Shown: piece after piece, positions 34,501-47,114 of the stretch
Position numbering within the stretch: position 1 is the first letter of the stretch
Layout of the letters: every line of letters starts with the position of its first letter
Source of the DNA: Posidonia oceanica
Taxonomy: Eukaryota; Streptophyta; Magnoliopsida; Alismatales; Posidoniaceae
DNA length: 64,000 nt
Direction of reading: 5' to 3'
NCBI GenBank assembly: GCA_037176725.1
Contig: JAZBRS010000074.1
Coordinates: 65,476,001 to 65,540,000, forward strand
Made by a program: the position numbers and the translations under genes
Notes under the pieces: generated by a model
Told to the model about the DNA's origin: nothing
Database searches by the model: none
Seen by the model: only the letters and a program-made list of their open reading frames with translations

Positions 34501-37310
34501 TCCGGCGCTGGTCCCCTGCTCTCTGGATGCTCCGGCCAGCAGAACAGTCTCCAGTTGATCTCCGGAGCTTCGCACGGTCGCCGACATCCTCCGCCGCCGA
34601 TCAACGCCCCCGCAGTCCTCCTGTGCCGGTGGTGGTGAGCGCCAGTGGCTCACTGCTACAGTGCCAGCCACCGCCGGGCAGCACTGTGTATTTATTTTTC
34701 TGTTTGTATAGTTTATGTGTGAATATTGCATATCTGCCTTAAGTTATCTCATTTTTGCGTTTTAGTCCTCTGTTTATTTAATCTGCTTAGTTTTAAATTT
34801 AATATCATGCTAAATTGCAGCTTTTATTTCTGTTTTTCAGTATTTCCATTTAGGTCCTTTTACTGTGCTGTGTAGTTGTAATCTTTTGCATTTTAGCCCC
34901 TCTGCTTTCAATTTTTGCATATAGGTCCTGTTTTAAATCAATTCATTTATTTGCATGTATTTTGCCATATTGCATTGCATTCTGGCCCCCTGCATGTTTC
35001 TGATTTTACATTTAGGTCCATGCACTGTAGAAACTTAGGTTTTATTTTTGATTTTTGCATACTGCATTGCATGTTTTGCCTCCTGGTTTTGCATTTTTGC
35101 ATTTAGGTCCATTTTAAATGGACAGTAACCATCCTGCATGCATTTTTGCTTATTGCATTGCATTTTGGCCCCTGTTTTTTCCAAAAATTGCACATCAGTC
35201 CTGTCTCTTGATTTCAGAGCATGTTTTGCATATAGAATTGCATGTTTGGCCCCTGCATGATTTAAAAATCACACATAGGTCCTTGCATCCTTTAAAAACC
35301 ATGTAAAAAGACTGTTTTGCCCCTAAAGTTGCATCTTAGCACCCATGCTTACAAAATTGCATGTAGACCCTCCACTTGCATTCCCGGACTCCCCAGAACC
35401 CTGTTTTCTAGAAATTTTGCACTTTAAACCCTAGTTTTTCCAAAATTGCATTCTGATTTCTTTTTGCTTTCAAAACTTCTTCTGATGCATATCCTCTTTT
35501 CAAAATAGCTTTCTAAGTCCAATCTTTTGCAAAATGATCCTCTGCCCTCTCCTGTTTTCAAAACTCTCCCCTGTGGGCCCCATCCCTTTCAAAAAATTTG
35601 CATTTAGCCCCCTTCTCTTTTCAAAAATGCATCTGAATCCCTGTTTTTTCCAAAATTTCCCTTCTTGCCTCTTCTTGCTTTTGCATGCATCCTGCATTCA
35701 TTTAGCTTTGCATTTTAGCATCCCTTTGCACACACTAAGCACCTTTTTAGCTCTCCTTCACTTGGGAGGACCTTTTGCACACCCCTAGGACCTCCTGAAC
35801 ACATAGATCTGCTCTTCTCCCCTGTTCTGGCCCTCCTGCCTTGAAGCTACGATATCTTCCAATCCGGCCGTTGGATCTTCTCAAACAAGCTGCCCAGGCG
35901 ACCGCAGCGAAGCGCTCTTCAGCATGGACCAAGCAGATTTCAGATCAGCCTCCAGAATTTCCAGGTATGTCCTCCTGAACCCCTGCATTGCATTCATTTG
36001 CATGCCATTTGCATTCTTTGCCTTGTTTTCGCTTTCTGTCTCTTTGAGCATGTAGAATAGGGTCTCCTCTTCTTGTCTATCAACTCAGATCCCCGTTTTG
36101 CGTACTCTTGGGTGTTTTGTGTTGTGTTTCCCCTGGATTCATCACTTAATGCGACTTTCTTCCCCCTTTTCCACGATCCAATCGCATCGCGAGCTTTGGG
36201 CAGCGTGCGAGACACATCGTGGAGCGGTTTAGTGGGAAACGGTCACAAAAAAGTGGTAATCCCTCCATTTGCTCACTTCTCCCCTTTGTAGGTCTTCACA
36301 CCTACTCTGTGTGGCCCCGAACAGCGTCTGTTCTCACACACACGCTGTTTTACCTCTCCTTTAGCCTCTTCTGATCTTTTCCTTGCATTTGCATTCGCAC
36401 GGCTTTTCCGAGGTTTTATCTCGCTGCTTTTGGCACCGTCTTGCGTGCCCGCTCTAATTTTGGCACCGTTTTGCGTGCCTGCTTTGTCTTTCGCGCCGTT
36501 TTGCGCGCTCGCCCTGTTTTTGGCACAGTTTTGCGTGCCCGTCATCGTCTTTTGCACCTATTTGCGTGCGGCCTTGCTTTCTCGCTCGTTTTGCATGTCG
36601 ATCTTGTCTTTTTGCACCGTTTCGCGTGCCGTTCTTGTTTCTTGCCTCGTTTTGCGTGTTTTACGCTGTTTTCTCTTGCATGTCGATTACATTGCATGGT
36701 TTTGCCGTTGTTTTGCTTTTTCGCTTGCATTTGCATATAGGGCTGTGATGCTTACTGCCTGGAGTTCTCACGAGCCAGGTTTCGCCCGGTTCGGAACACA
36801 GACAGCGTAGCTGAGCACTTAGAGAGCACGTTTACTTCCTTGCTTTGCATCCTCCCACTTAGAGCACACCTTGAGCATTCATTTAGGCATTCATAGGCAC
36901 ATAGGCATTCAAATCTGCATTTTCCCGCGTATGCGAGCGTAAGCCTAGAAAGACCGATTCTCGGGCGTGTCGGGGGTGCCTAACACCTTCCCCGCGCGTA
37001 ACAGGAGTCCTTGCCCTCTCTTGGCCCGCAATGACCATATCGCACTTATCCTAGGCATGAGTCATCTCATTTGCATTCATTTGCACTTGTTTTCCTTTGC
37101 ATCGCTTTGCTTTGCATTTCTTGCTTGGTTTTGCGTGTTAATTCACGCATTACCCCCGGTTTTCCTTGTCTTCCGTTAATAGATATGGTGGCGACTCTGA
37201 TTTGTCTTATCTTCCTCTTTTCTCCTCGATTTTAAGTGTTTTCGAGTTGAGCCTCTTCCTCGGATCAATCGCCGCTAATAGTATGCCTGATTCCGATTGA
37301 GATTACTACA
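31505..37310 (+). repeat. 3' LTR of B-C (LTR C, 5806 bp)
   Basis: It starts TGTTGACACCCC, ends GATTACTACA, and is followed by the CCTAG duplication. It is nearly identical to LTR B. Confidence 0.95.
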
Positions 37311-37315
37311 CCTAG
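37311..37315 (+). repeat. Right target-site duplication CCTAG of B-C
   Basis: It is an exact copy of 18420-18424. The A-D gag resumes directly afterward. Confidence 0.95.
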
Positions 37316-37370
37316 TATAGCCAATCCTTCCTCCGCCGGAACCTCGGGGGGTTACCCCAATCTTTTCTGA
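37316..37370 (+). pseudogene. gag: Gag of A-D, 3' end after the B-C insertion
   Basis: The residual frame encodes a short tail ending GTSGGYPNLF and TGA at 37368-37370, the same ending as the intact gag at 27830. Compared with B-C it lacks about 24 bp internally. Joined to 17160-18424 it completes the A-D gag. Confidence 0.85.
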
Positions 37371-37769
37371 ATCCCGCTCTGCTCCGATGGATCCTTCTGA
37401 TCCCATCGACGCGATCCTCTTCTCCTGTCCTCCCTATCTCGTCTGAGGGACGCTCGGAGATGCAACGGCAGCGTCGACAGCAAGACCAGGTGCAGCATCA
37501 TCCAGGTAAGTTCTTCTCCAACTTTTGCAGCCAATAGTGGACCCCACCGACAACATCAGCAGCGTAGGAGCGAGCCCAGCGCCTCCCTCCCGAGGTTGCT
37601 GACAGGTAAGCCCTCCTAACCTCTCTTTTATTTTCTGCATTGTCTTTTCTTTTCGTTTTGTTTTGTTTTTGCGGTTTTTCGCCTTGCCTGAAAATCATAA
37701 AAAGCATAAAATCAACGAAACTCATTAAAAAGCATACATCCCTTCTGCTTCTTGCATTCATCTTATCAT

Positions 37770-37970
37770 TCCGGGCTGGCAACCCTAACTGCTCGGCGAT
37801 AGGTCTGTTAACCTGTCATCCCCGGGCTGGCACCCCTAACTGCTCGGCGATAGCTCCGTTAACCTATCATTCCAGGCTGGCAACCCTAACTGCTCGGCGA
37901 TAGGTCCGTTAACCTATCATTCGGGCTGATATCCCTAACTATTCGGCGATAGGTCCGTCAACCTATCACC
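37770..37970 (+). repeat. 3' UTR hairpin minisatellite, A-D copy 1
   Basis: Four units of the GGGCTGGCAACCC plus GATAGGT/ACCTATC type are present. Confidence 0.85.
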
Positions 37971-39526
37971 TTGCACTGCACATAGCTATCATCTCATGCA
38001 TTCATGCCATCTTGCACATACCTGTCATCATGCATATCACCTTCTGCACATACATGTCATTTCATGCATCCTGTAAAGCAAAAGCACCAAAAAAATCAAG
38101 AAAATCAAAAAACGTAAAAATATTTTCTCGCATGGTTTTCCCTTTTATGTTTTCTTAAACCTGAAAAACCATAAAAAATACAAAACCAATGCAAAAACCT
38201 AAAAACATGCTTGTCCCTTCCCTTCTAAAAAATACAAAACCCATAAACATTTGTATAATCAGAAACCTGGCTATGGACAAGCAAGCAGTGCCTAGAGGAT
38301 GTCAAGCAGCGACAGTCTCAGGCAAGTCTCACCCAAGCAGCGCCATCTCTTGCATGTGGCCACAAGGTGAGACTGAGAGCAGAATAGAGCATCCCACTGA
38401 GTTTCAGAACACTACAAGCAGGATCCACCTTATCAAGAGAGTCCACCGAACATGGAGAGGACCGAAGCAAAGCGGAGTATAGCCAGAGGCTGCAAGCACA
38501 CATTGCAGAGGCTGAGGGTGTACGCGGATCAGCCGAACTCTTAATGCCTCATCAGGGACCGCTACCCCAAGAGGGCGAAGACATGCATATCCCAAAAGAA
38601 TAGAGATCATGTGAGCAAAAGAATATGATAACTTGATATGCATGCTGAGCACAAAAGAAAAATGAGGAAAGAAGTTGAAGAAAGAAGGCGCTCATGAGAG
38701 GAGTGATTCGGACGAGCGTCAAAGCCACCTCAGTTATCAACATCAAGCGTCACACTGGCAACTGCACAAGACATCATATCTGGAGGACCTGGCCCCACCC
38801 TCCGAGCGCAGCAGCACGCTCCAACCCCTGTGCAGACAACACTTACTTCCAAGAAGGCTAGATGCAGATCCAATCACTCATGAGGGGAAAAGAAACATCA
38901 TCCTGTGAGCGTCAATAGCGGTAGTCTGTCCCCGAGGAATTAAGACGGAGGCTGTGAAGCTGCATCCAATGCTTCTGCTACCTACCTGCAGCCAAGGGCT
39001 ATTCTCTGCAAAGCCAAAGCCCCATCCTGAGCCAAGAGTGAGAAAGAGAGCCACCGACCACAACTCGGCATGGCGCTGCTCGAGGATTGAGTCTCCTGAG
39101 TCAGGAAGTGCAGAAGCACCCTTTTGGCGCAGTTGCTTTGAGTCCAAAGCCACCAAAAAATGCATGCTGTAATAACTTACCTTCTCTTCACCCGGTTTTC
39201 GAAAATCGGAGCCAAGGATGAGCACTCTTTGCCTGACCTCACTCAGAGGCTCTGCGTTTTTCAAAGTTTTGCCGCCCACCGCGTTGGGTAGGTCCTGGAT
39301 GAACGGCATGTCCCTCGTTTGTCACCTTGTGATGCTACGAAGCATGCCCGCGCTGAGACCATTGCACACCCACCACGGGGGGTTTCCTGTTTTCTATGTA
39401 TCTGTCCGCATCCCTCATTCCTTGCATCTGGGCTGGCACCCCTAACTGCCCGGCGATAGGTTCGTCAACCTATCATCCATTCATCTATCCATCATCGCAT
39501 TTCGGTGCCAGGGGCACTTCGGCTGT

Positions 39527-39553
39527 CCCCTGGCATCATCCTGATACCAGGGG
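39527..39553. repeat. Palindromic stem-loop, A-D 3' UTR
   Basis: Arms CCCCTGG(C/T)ATCA and TGATACCAGGGG surround a 3-base loop. One arm base differs (C opposite A) from the B-C copies. Confidence 0.85.
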
Positions 39554-39684
39554 CATCTTTTTTGCTGCCCCTTGGTATCCCACTTCCATCTGCATTGGGC
39601 TGACATCCCCAACTGTCGCGGGAGTGTCTCTGGACCTCTGCCGCACCTTCTGGTTCGGTATCCCGCCCACTTTCCACCCTCATT

Positions 39685-39935
39685 CGGGCTGACAGCCCTA
39701 AAATATCCAGTGATGAGTCCGTTAACTCCTCGTTCGGGCTGATAGCCCAAACTATCCGGTGGTGAGTCCGTCAACTCTTCAGTGGGCTGATAGCCCTAAC
39801 TATCCGGTGATGAGTCCGTCAACTCATCAGTGGGCTGATAGCCCTAACTATCCGGTGATGAGTCCGTTAACTCCTCAGCGGGCTGATAGCCCTAACTATC
39901 CGGTGATAGGTCCGTTAACTTATCACTCATTTCAT
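39685..39935 (+). repeat. 3' UTR hairpin minisatellite, A-D copy 2
   Basis: About five tandem 47-50 bp units are present. In the unit at 39784-39829 both hairpins are perfect: GGGCT/AGCCC with a 3-base loop and TGATGAGT/ACTCATCA with a 6-base loop. Confidence 0.9.
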
Positions 39936-40354
39936 CGTAGAGTAAATAGCATTTTGTTGCATATCGTTAGCATTTCATTGCATGACATCATATAGCTTCC
40001 TTGTGTCCTCTGTAGAGTCAGTCCTAGTACTGCATTCCATCATTGCACGGGCATGGCGTGCTTAGGATTCGAACCCCTGGCTCGTGTATTGCCTAAGGTA
40101 TCATCCTCGGCACCCGCAAGACTTTCGCAGCTTGCCGGCTTTGGATGATACTCGCAGTAGTATGCGGCCTTGGGATCGTTTTCCCGGTTCCGTATGCCTG
40201 GCGCTCCACTGTTTATACCCTGCATTCCACTGCATAACATTGCATAACATTGCACCCTTATTGCGCTGCTACTCCTCTGTGGTCCTTACACCAGCTTCCG
40301 CATTTCGCTTTCCTGAGCCCGCGCCCGCCACCGCATGCACATCCACAGCATATT

Positions 40355-40570
40355 TACTTCTCAGCACTTTACTTTCAGCCATTACTTTCCAGCATCTTTA
40401 CTTTCCAGCATCTTTACTTTCCAGCACCTTTACATTCAGCCTTTACATTCAGTCTTTACATCCAGAACTTTCTTTACAGCAACTTTACATCCAACACTTT
40501 CCTTACAAGCACTTTACTTCCAGCAATTTCCTTTCAGCACTTTACCTTCAATACTTTACTTTCAACTCTT
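40355..40570 (+). repeat. Short degenerate repeats (TTTAC-TTTCCAGC type)
   Basis: Some fifteen 12-17 bp units of the form TTTACTTTCCAGCATC or TTTACATTCAGCC occur in a row. B-C has only about five (31030-31110), so the array expanded in A-D. Confidence 0.75.
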
Positions 40571-41284
40571 GCATTGCATCTTTCACCCTCCCGCGTGCAT
40601 GCACCATCTCGCTTTCCCCCAGAGGAGTACAGCGCAGTAAGTTTTAGCATAAGCATACCATTTGCATTTGCATAGCATTCATCTGCAATTGCATTCCCTC
40701 CTTGCACTGCCTAGGACCCTCCTTGGCATTACATTACCCCTTCCTGCCTTTTCTACCCGCCAGCTGCCTCGCCTGGAGGCAAGCATTTTCTCTTCCTCGC
40801 GACCTCGCGAGTTCCTGCTCACTTTCACTTGTCCCAAACGGACGAGGACCTCTGGCCTCCCCCAGGACTAGCAGCCAACTTGCCCAAGCGGCAAGCACGT
40901 TGGTCCTTCCGGAGCCCCCGTTGCGCAAGCTTGGACGAGCAACCAACTTGTCGCACTTTCTGCTTGCACTTTCTGCTTCCCCTTGCTTCAGCATGCATCC
41001 TCACTGCACATGCATCCGCATTAGCACTAGCACAGGCACACATACTCCAGCACAGCATCTCTTCATGCATATCATCAGCATCATCATCAGCATCTGTAAT
41101 GACATTTACTAACTTCTGCATTTGCATGCATTGCACCTGCATTTTGCATTGCGGCAACGGGCTACGATTTTCGGTACATCCGCCGAATAAGTAGCTCACG
41201 CCCATAGCAAACCACTGCTCCCGCCGGTCAGATGGGGTGTCTTGTCAACCCTGAGCAGCGGCCTCGCTCCGCTTGACCTTGCTC

Positions 41285-41297
41285 AGGGAGGGGCATC
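41285..41297 (+). promoter_or_regulatory. Polypurine tract of A-D
   Basis: AGGGAGGGGCATC lies directly before LTR D, with inner hairpin arms CCCTGAGC (41249-41256) and GCTCAGGG (41281-41288). Confidence 0.85.
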
Positions 41298-44200
41298 TGT
41301 TGACACCCCATCTTAGCAGGCTTGGACCATTATGGGACCCTCTGGTGATTGCTGGATCCAAAACCCAAGGCCATTCCCAAAAACCCTAGAAAGTCTAGGT
41401 AAAACTCCCCTTTTTCTACACCTTAAAACCCCTCCAAAACCTTCTTGGAATCAAACCAAAACCTCAGACCTAGCACTACAAGCCCTAGCCTACCCACTCC
41501 CCAATTTTCATCCCATTCCAAGACTCCTAAGCCTTCCATTTGCCTAAATTATCCTTTTCTCTCTCTGGGATTATCATTTTCTCTCTCCTCTCTCTCTCTT
41601 GATTATCATCCCTCTTTCATCACCTTCTTGCCCTTTTTCTTGCCTGGCCGTGGGCCCCCTTTGTGCTTCTATCCTTCCTCTATCTTATTCCTATTTTTAC
41701 GTTATTTTTAGCATTTTCCCTGAATTTTAAAAAATCGTTTTCCTCCAACTCATCTCTTTCCCTTGTATTTCTCCCTTTTTCCATTTTCTTCTTCCTTCTC
41801 TTTTCCTTCTTCTTTCCTTTGCTAAAATCCATAAAAACCCCTAAAAATCTGTAAAACTCTAAAACATAAGAGAAACAAACCAGAACTCTAAGAAAAACAA
41901 TTAAAAAACATTAAACAAGCAATTAAAAACTTAAACCTAACTAAATCAAGCTAAAATAGGAAATCAAGCATGCAAACTAAAAATGCAAAACAAACCAAAA
42001 AGAAAATACTGAAAGATCAAGGAAAAAACTAAAATAAAATCAAAACCCACCAAAAGCGAAAACCCCATCAAAATAATTAAAAAGCAAATTCTAAAAAGAA
42101 GCAAAACAATTAAAAACACTAGGATAAACAATTAATGAAGGAAAAAAGGCTTAACTTAACAAACATAAGAAAAACAATTTAAGAACTTAATTAAAAAGAA
42201 AATGAGAAACACATTAAAAAGACTTAAAAACACTTAATCAGACAAGAGAAACCTAACTAAAAAACATCAAGAAAAATTAACAAATAAAAATCAAACATAA
42301 CTCAAAAGACTTAAGAAAGAAAACCCTAAAAGGACTAAAACTAAAAAGCCCAAAATCCATTCTAATTAACCTAAAAATAAATCCTAAAAAATCCTAATTA
42401 ATATCCTAAATGCTTAACAAGAAAAACACAATTTTAAAAGCAATTTAAAAGGATTTAACAAACACTTAATCAAGTAGAAAACAAATTAAAAACAAAAGAA
42501 AGCCTTAAAACCCTAATCAAGCCCAAAACACACTAATTAACCAAAAACAGTCATTAAAAAAAATCTAATTAAAATCCTAACTCACAGCACAATCACTCTG
42601 ATATTTTTAATTATTTTTGTTATATTTTTTCCTATTTTATTTCTCCTATTTTCCCTCTCTTTCTTTCTTTCTTCTTACTTTCCTTTTTTCTCATTTTTCT
42701 CTGCTGGGCCCAATCCAGCCCGTCCACCTCTTTTTTTTTCTTTTTTTTCTTTCTTTTCTTTTTTCTTTTCTTCGGCCCGCAGCCCGGCCTTCTTCTTCCT
42801 TCTTCCTTCTGCGTTTTCCACCAGTCTTCTCCCGCGAGCGGCTGCTGCAGTACTCCCTCCATCGTTTGAATTCGAAGCCTCCATCATGTCATCCTACAGA
42901 GCTCGCCGCTTCTCCTCCATCTCAGCGTCTTTCCCGGAGGCATTGAATGCCGGTCGACTCGCCGACATCCATCGCGTCTGCTGCAGTGTCGCCGGTTGAA
43001 TTCAAAAGCTTCCAGCGCACCAGCAGCCGGCCTCCTCCTCATATAAGCCTTCGTCCATCAGCAACCATCATCAGTTGGCAGTGAGAGCAAGATCAGTTAG
43101 AAAACCCAGAGAGAAACCAGAGAGAGCAACCCCAGAGAGCAGAATTCAGAACTTTCTCCACCTGAGCGACCTCCTTTCTTCTTCCTCTTCACCCTCCAAT
43201 TCCAGAAAAGAGAGAGCAAGAAGAGAGAGTCTGAGGGAGTTCTTGGCATCCCGGAGAGAGGCCACCAATTCCAGAGCCTTCCCCACCCAAATCCTTCTCC
43301 TTTTCCCTCTGAAATCCACAGCAAGCCTTCCTCTTCTTTTTCCAATAACCCAACACCCTTCCGAGCCTTCATCCCTCTCCCAATTGCTCCCCCAAACTCA
43401 CCCAGCAACCAGCCATCTTCCTTCACCATCCCACTGCCTTTCCACCACATAAAACACCTTCAGATCACCTGACACTCCACCCAGCAACCCAACACTGATC
43501 CCTCCACAATCGCCTTCACCACAGCCCGCAGCTTCTTCCCAAAATCCACCCAGAAATCCGCCTGACCTCCACCTTTCCAAAGCACCCGACCATCAACCTC
43601 CTCTCCCACCATAGACCACAAGCTTCACCACAAACACCTGTGTCTCCTTCTGTCCAGAGATCAGACCCACCTTCAATCCCTCTCCACTGCCTTCAGAAAA
43701 CCAATTCAGCCATCCAGATCCACTCCCCGAACCTCCAGCTACCTCCCGGAAGGCTCCATCAGGTCCGACGAGCAGCAAACAAAGCCCCCCACCTCCGGCA
43801 GCATCCTCTGAACCCAAAAACTCCAGATCTCTCTCCAAGCTCTGAAGCATCTGTCTAAGCGATCGGGAAGCACCGGAAGATCACCCTGAGAAGATCCGGA
43901 CCTCCGCGAGCAGCTGACGACCACCGCGGCGACCGGACGAACGCCGCCGACCAGCTCCGGAACTACTGAGGTCGGGAGGACGTTTCAGACGCGGAGAAAG
44001 GTAAGCTCTTCCACCCTTAGCTTCCTCTTCTTCCCCTGCTGCTCCTCCGCTCTTTAGAATCGCTTTTCCGGCCCTCCTGCTCCGATGCTGCTCGCCGGTC
44101 AGATCGTCTTCTCCGGCGACGTTCTCCGGACGTCACGACGCTCCAGCCAGCGGAACACGCCTCCTGCGCTCCCCTCAGCTCCGCACGGACTTCGGGAAGC

Positions 44201-47114
44201 CCCTCTGGCCCTCAGAATGCAGCGTCGCTGCGTCGAGCGGCCGAACGAGCCTACTGAACCCCTGCAGAGCTCCGGCGAGCGCTCCGGTGCGTTCCAGGCC
44301 ATGTCGTCTTCCGCCGATCGCCGCCCTGCCTCCGTCAGCTCCAGGATCGACTCCTCCGCCCGACAGCGCGCCCCCAGCCTCCCTGTGCCGGCGGTCACGA
44401 GCTCTGGTAGCTCACTGCTACAGTGCTCGTCTCCGCCGGCCATTACTGTAGCTTTATTTTTGCATTAGTATAGTTTTTTAGGTAAATATTGCATGTTTAG
44501 CTTAAGTTTTCTTATTTTTGCGTTCTGATCCTTATATCATTTAAGCTGCTATGTTTTTGATTTAGAATCATGCTAAATTGCATTAAATATCTGTGCTTTT
44601 CTGTATTTGCAATCCAATCCGTTTACTGTGCTTTTTAGTTATAAAAATTTATGCTTTAGCCCTCCTGTTTTCAATTATTGCATATAGGTCCTGCAGTAGA
44701 TCATTTAATTTAAATGCCTTAATTTTGCCTTATCATATTGCATTCTGGAACCCTATGTTTTACTGTTTTTGCATTTAAATCCCATGCACTGTAGTAACTT
44801 AGGTTCTGATTTTAATTTTTGGTTGATGCATTGCATATTTTACCTCCTGCTTTCTCATTTTTGCATATAGGTCCATTTAAATGCACAGTAATCATTTTGC
44901 ATGCATTTTTGCATATTACATTGCATTTTTTCCCCCTACATCTTTTAAAAATTTCATGTCAGTCCACAGACCATGATTTCAGAGCATATTTTGCATATTA
45001 AATTGCATTTTTGACCCTGCATGATTTAAAAATGACACATAGGTCCTTTGCATCCTTTTAAAATCATTTAAAATGCCTATTTTGCCCTTAAAATTGCATT
45101 TTAGCTCCCATGTTTGCAAAATTGCATGTAGGCCCTCCACTTGCATTCCCAGACTCCCCGGAACCCTGTTTTCTGGAAAAATTGCGTTTTAGACCCCAAA
45201 CTTTTACAAAATTGCCTTCCAATTGCCATTTGCTTTCAAAACTTCTTCTGATGCATACCCACCTTTAAGTATTGTTTTTTAACCCATCCTTTGCAAAATT
45301 GCCCTCTGTCTCCTCCTGTTTTCAAAACCCCTACCTGTAGGTCACATACTTTTTCAAAATTGCTCTTTTAGATCCCTTTCTTTTTAAAAAATGGCATTTG
45401 AACTCCTTTTTTAAAAATTCTCCCTTCTTGTCTTTTCTTGCTTCTTGCATGCATCTTGCATCCATTTAGCTTTGCATTTAGCATCTTTTGCACACACTAA
45501 AGTCCCCTTAGCTCCCATTCACCTGGGAGGACCTTTTGCACACCCTTAGGCCCCCCTGAACACTTAGATCTGCTCTTCTCCCCTATTCTAGCCCTCCTGC
45601 CTTGAAGCTGCGATATCTTTCAATCCGGCCGTTGGATCTTCTCAAATAAGCTACCCGGACGACCCCGGCGGAGCGCTCTTCAGCATGGACCAAGCAGATT
45701 TCAGATCAGGCCTCAGATTTTCCAGGTAAGTCCTCCTGAACCCCTGCATAGCATTCATTTGCATACCATTTGCATTGCATGCATCGTTTTCGCTTTTTGT
45801 TTCCTCGATCATGTAGAATAGGACTTCCTCTTCTTATCTATCAATCCCGTTCCTCTTTTCGCGTATTCTCAAGTGTTTTGTGTTGCGTTTCCCCTGGATT
45901 CACCACTTATTGCGACTTTCTTCCCCCTTTTCCACGATCCGATCGCGCCGCGAGCTTTGGGCAGCGTGCAAGACACATCGTGGGGCGGTTTACTGGGAAA
46001 CAGTCACAAAACAGTAGTAATCCCCCCACTTGCTTATTCTCCCCATTGTAGGTCTTCACACCTACTCTGCGTGGCCCTTAAACAGTGTCTGTTCTCACAC
46101 ACGCACTGTTTGCTTCTCCTTTCGCTTTTCTTATCCTCTCTCTTTGCATTTGCATCTACATGGTTTTGCCGAGGTTTTATTCCGTCTTTCGGCATCGTTT
46201 TGCATGCCCGCTTCGCTTTTGGCACCGTTTTGCGTGCCCGCTTCGTTTTCGGCACCATTTTGCGTGTCCGCTTCACTTTTGGCACCGTTTCGCGTGCCCG
46301 CTTTGTTTTTGGCACCGTTTTGCATGCCCGCTTCGTTTTCGACACCGTTTTGCATGCCTGCTTCGCTTTTGGCACCGTTTCGCGTGCCCGCTTTGTTTTT
46401 TGGCACCGTTTTGCGTGCCCGTCTTGTCTTTTTGCACCGTTTCGCGTGCCGTTTTCGTTTCTTGCCTCGTTTTGCGCATTTTACGCCGTTTTCTCTTGCA
46501 TGTCGATCGCATTGCATGGTTTTGCCGTTGTTTTGCTTTTTCGCTTGCATTTGCATATAGGGCTGTGATGCTTACTGCCTGGAGTTCTCACGAGCCAGGT
46601 TTTGCCCGGTTCGGAACACAGACAGCGTAGCTGAGCACTTAGAGAGCACGTTTACTTCCTTGCTTTGCATCCTCCCACTTAGAGCACACCTTGAGCATTC
46701 ATTTAGGCATTCATAGGCACATAGGCATTCAAATCTGCATTTTCCCGCGTATGCGAGCGTAAGCCTAGAAAGACCGATTCCCGGGCGTGTCGGGGGTGCC
46801 TAACACCTTCCCCGCGCATAACAGGAGTCCTTGCCCAGTCTTTTGGCCCGCAATGACCATATCGCCCTTATCCTAGGCTAGAGTCATCTCATTTGCATGT
46901 ATTTGCATTTGTTTTCTTTTGCATTGCTTTGCTTTGCATTTCTTGCTTGGATTTGCGTGTTTAATCCACGCATTTCCCCCAGTTTTCCTTGTCTTCCGTT
47001 AATAGACATGGTGGCGACTCTGATTTGTCTTATCTTCCTCTTTTCTCCTCGATTTTAAGTGTTTTCGAGTTGAGCCTCTTCCTCGAATCAATCGCCGCTA
47101 ATAGTAAGCCTGAT
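41298..47114 (+). repeat. 3' LTR of A-D (LTR D), 3' terminus deleted
   Basis: It starts TGTTGACACCCC and follows LTR A closely to ...AGTAAGCCTGAT at 47114, then switches to host minisatellite. The last 19 bases seen in LTR A (to GATTACTACA) and the right target copy are absent. The stretch about 46605-46775 resembles LTR B/C rather than A. Confidence 0.92.
46191..46450 (+). repeat. 30-bp minisatellite in LTR D
   Basis: It has the same nine-unit layout as LTR A with scattered unit-level substitutions. Confidence 0.85.

Larger units (their letters stand above)
18425..37310 (+). mobile_element. Element B-C: complete gag-only Tat/Ogre-like LTR retrotransposon
   Basis: It is 18,886 bp long with 5' LTR 18425-24231, PBS 24233-24250, leader, upstream ORF (25665-26411), intact gag (26490-27830), 3' UTR (27831-31491), polypurine tract (31492-31504) and 3' LTR 31505-37310. 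The CCTAG duplication is perfect. The two LTRs differ at a handful of positions in the first 1.6 kb compared by eye (under about 1%), so this is the youngest large insertion. It inserted into the gag of a close relative. No protease, RT, RNase H or integrase is present. Confidence 0.92.
37371..41284 (+). other. 3' UTR of A-D
   Basis: No coding frame is supported. It carries splice-donor-like CAG/GTAAGT and CAG/GTAAGC (about 37504, 37605), hairpin minisatellites (37770-37970, 39425-39480, 39685-39935), a conserved block (38260-39390), a stem-loop (39527-39553), an expanded set of short TTTAC-TTTCCAGC repeats (40355-40570), and a minus-strand B-box-like motif at 40065-40075. Confidence 0.75.
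8908..47114 (+). mobile_element. Element A-D: gag-only Tat/Ogre-like LTR retrotransposon
   Basis: The 5' LTR is 8908-14734, the PBS 14736-14753, the leader to 16334 and an upstream ORF follows at 16335-17081. Gag starts at 17160, is split at 18424 by B-C and ends at 37370. The 3' UTR is 37371-41284, the polypurine tract 41285-41297 and the 3' LTR 41298-47114, missing about 19 terminal bases. Without B-C and its target duplication it is about 19.3 kb. LTRs A and D differ at few positions, so insertion was relatively recent. There is no room for pol. LTR size, PBS type, gag type and repeat-rich 3' UTR match known features of the Ogre/Tat lineage. Confidence 0.85.
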
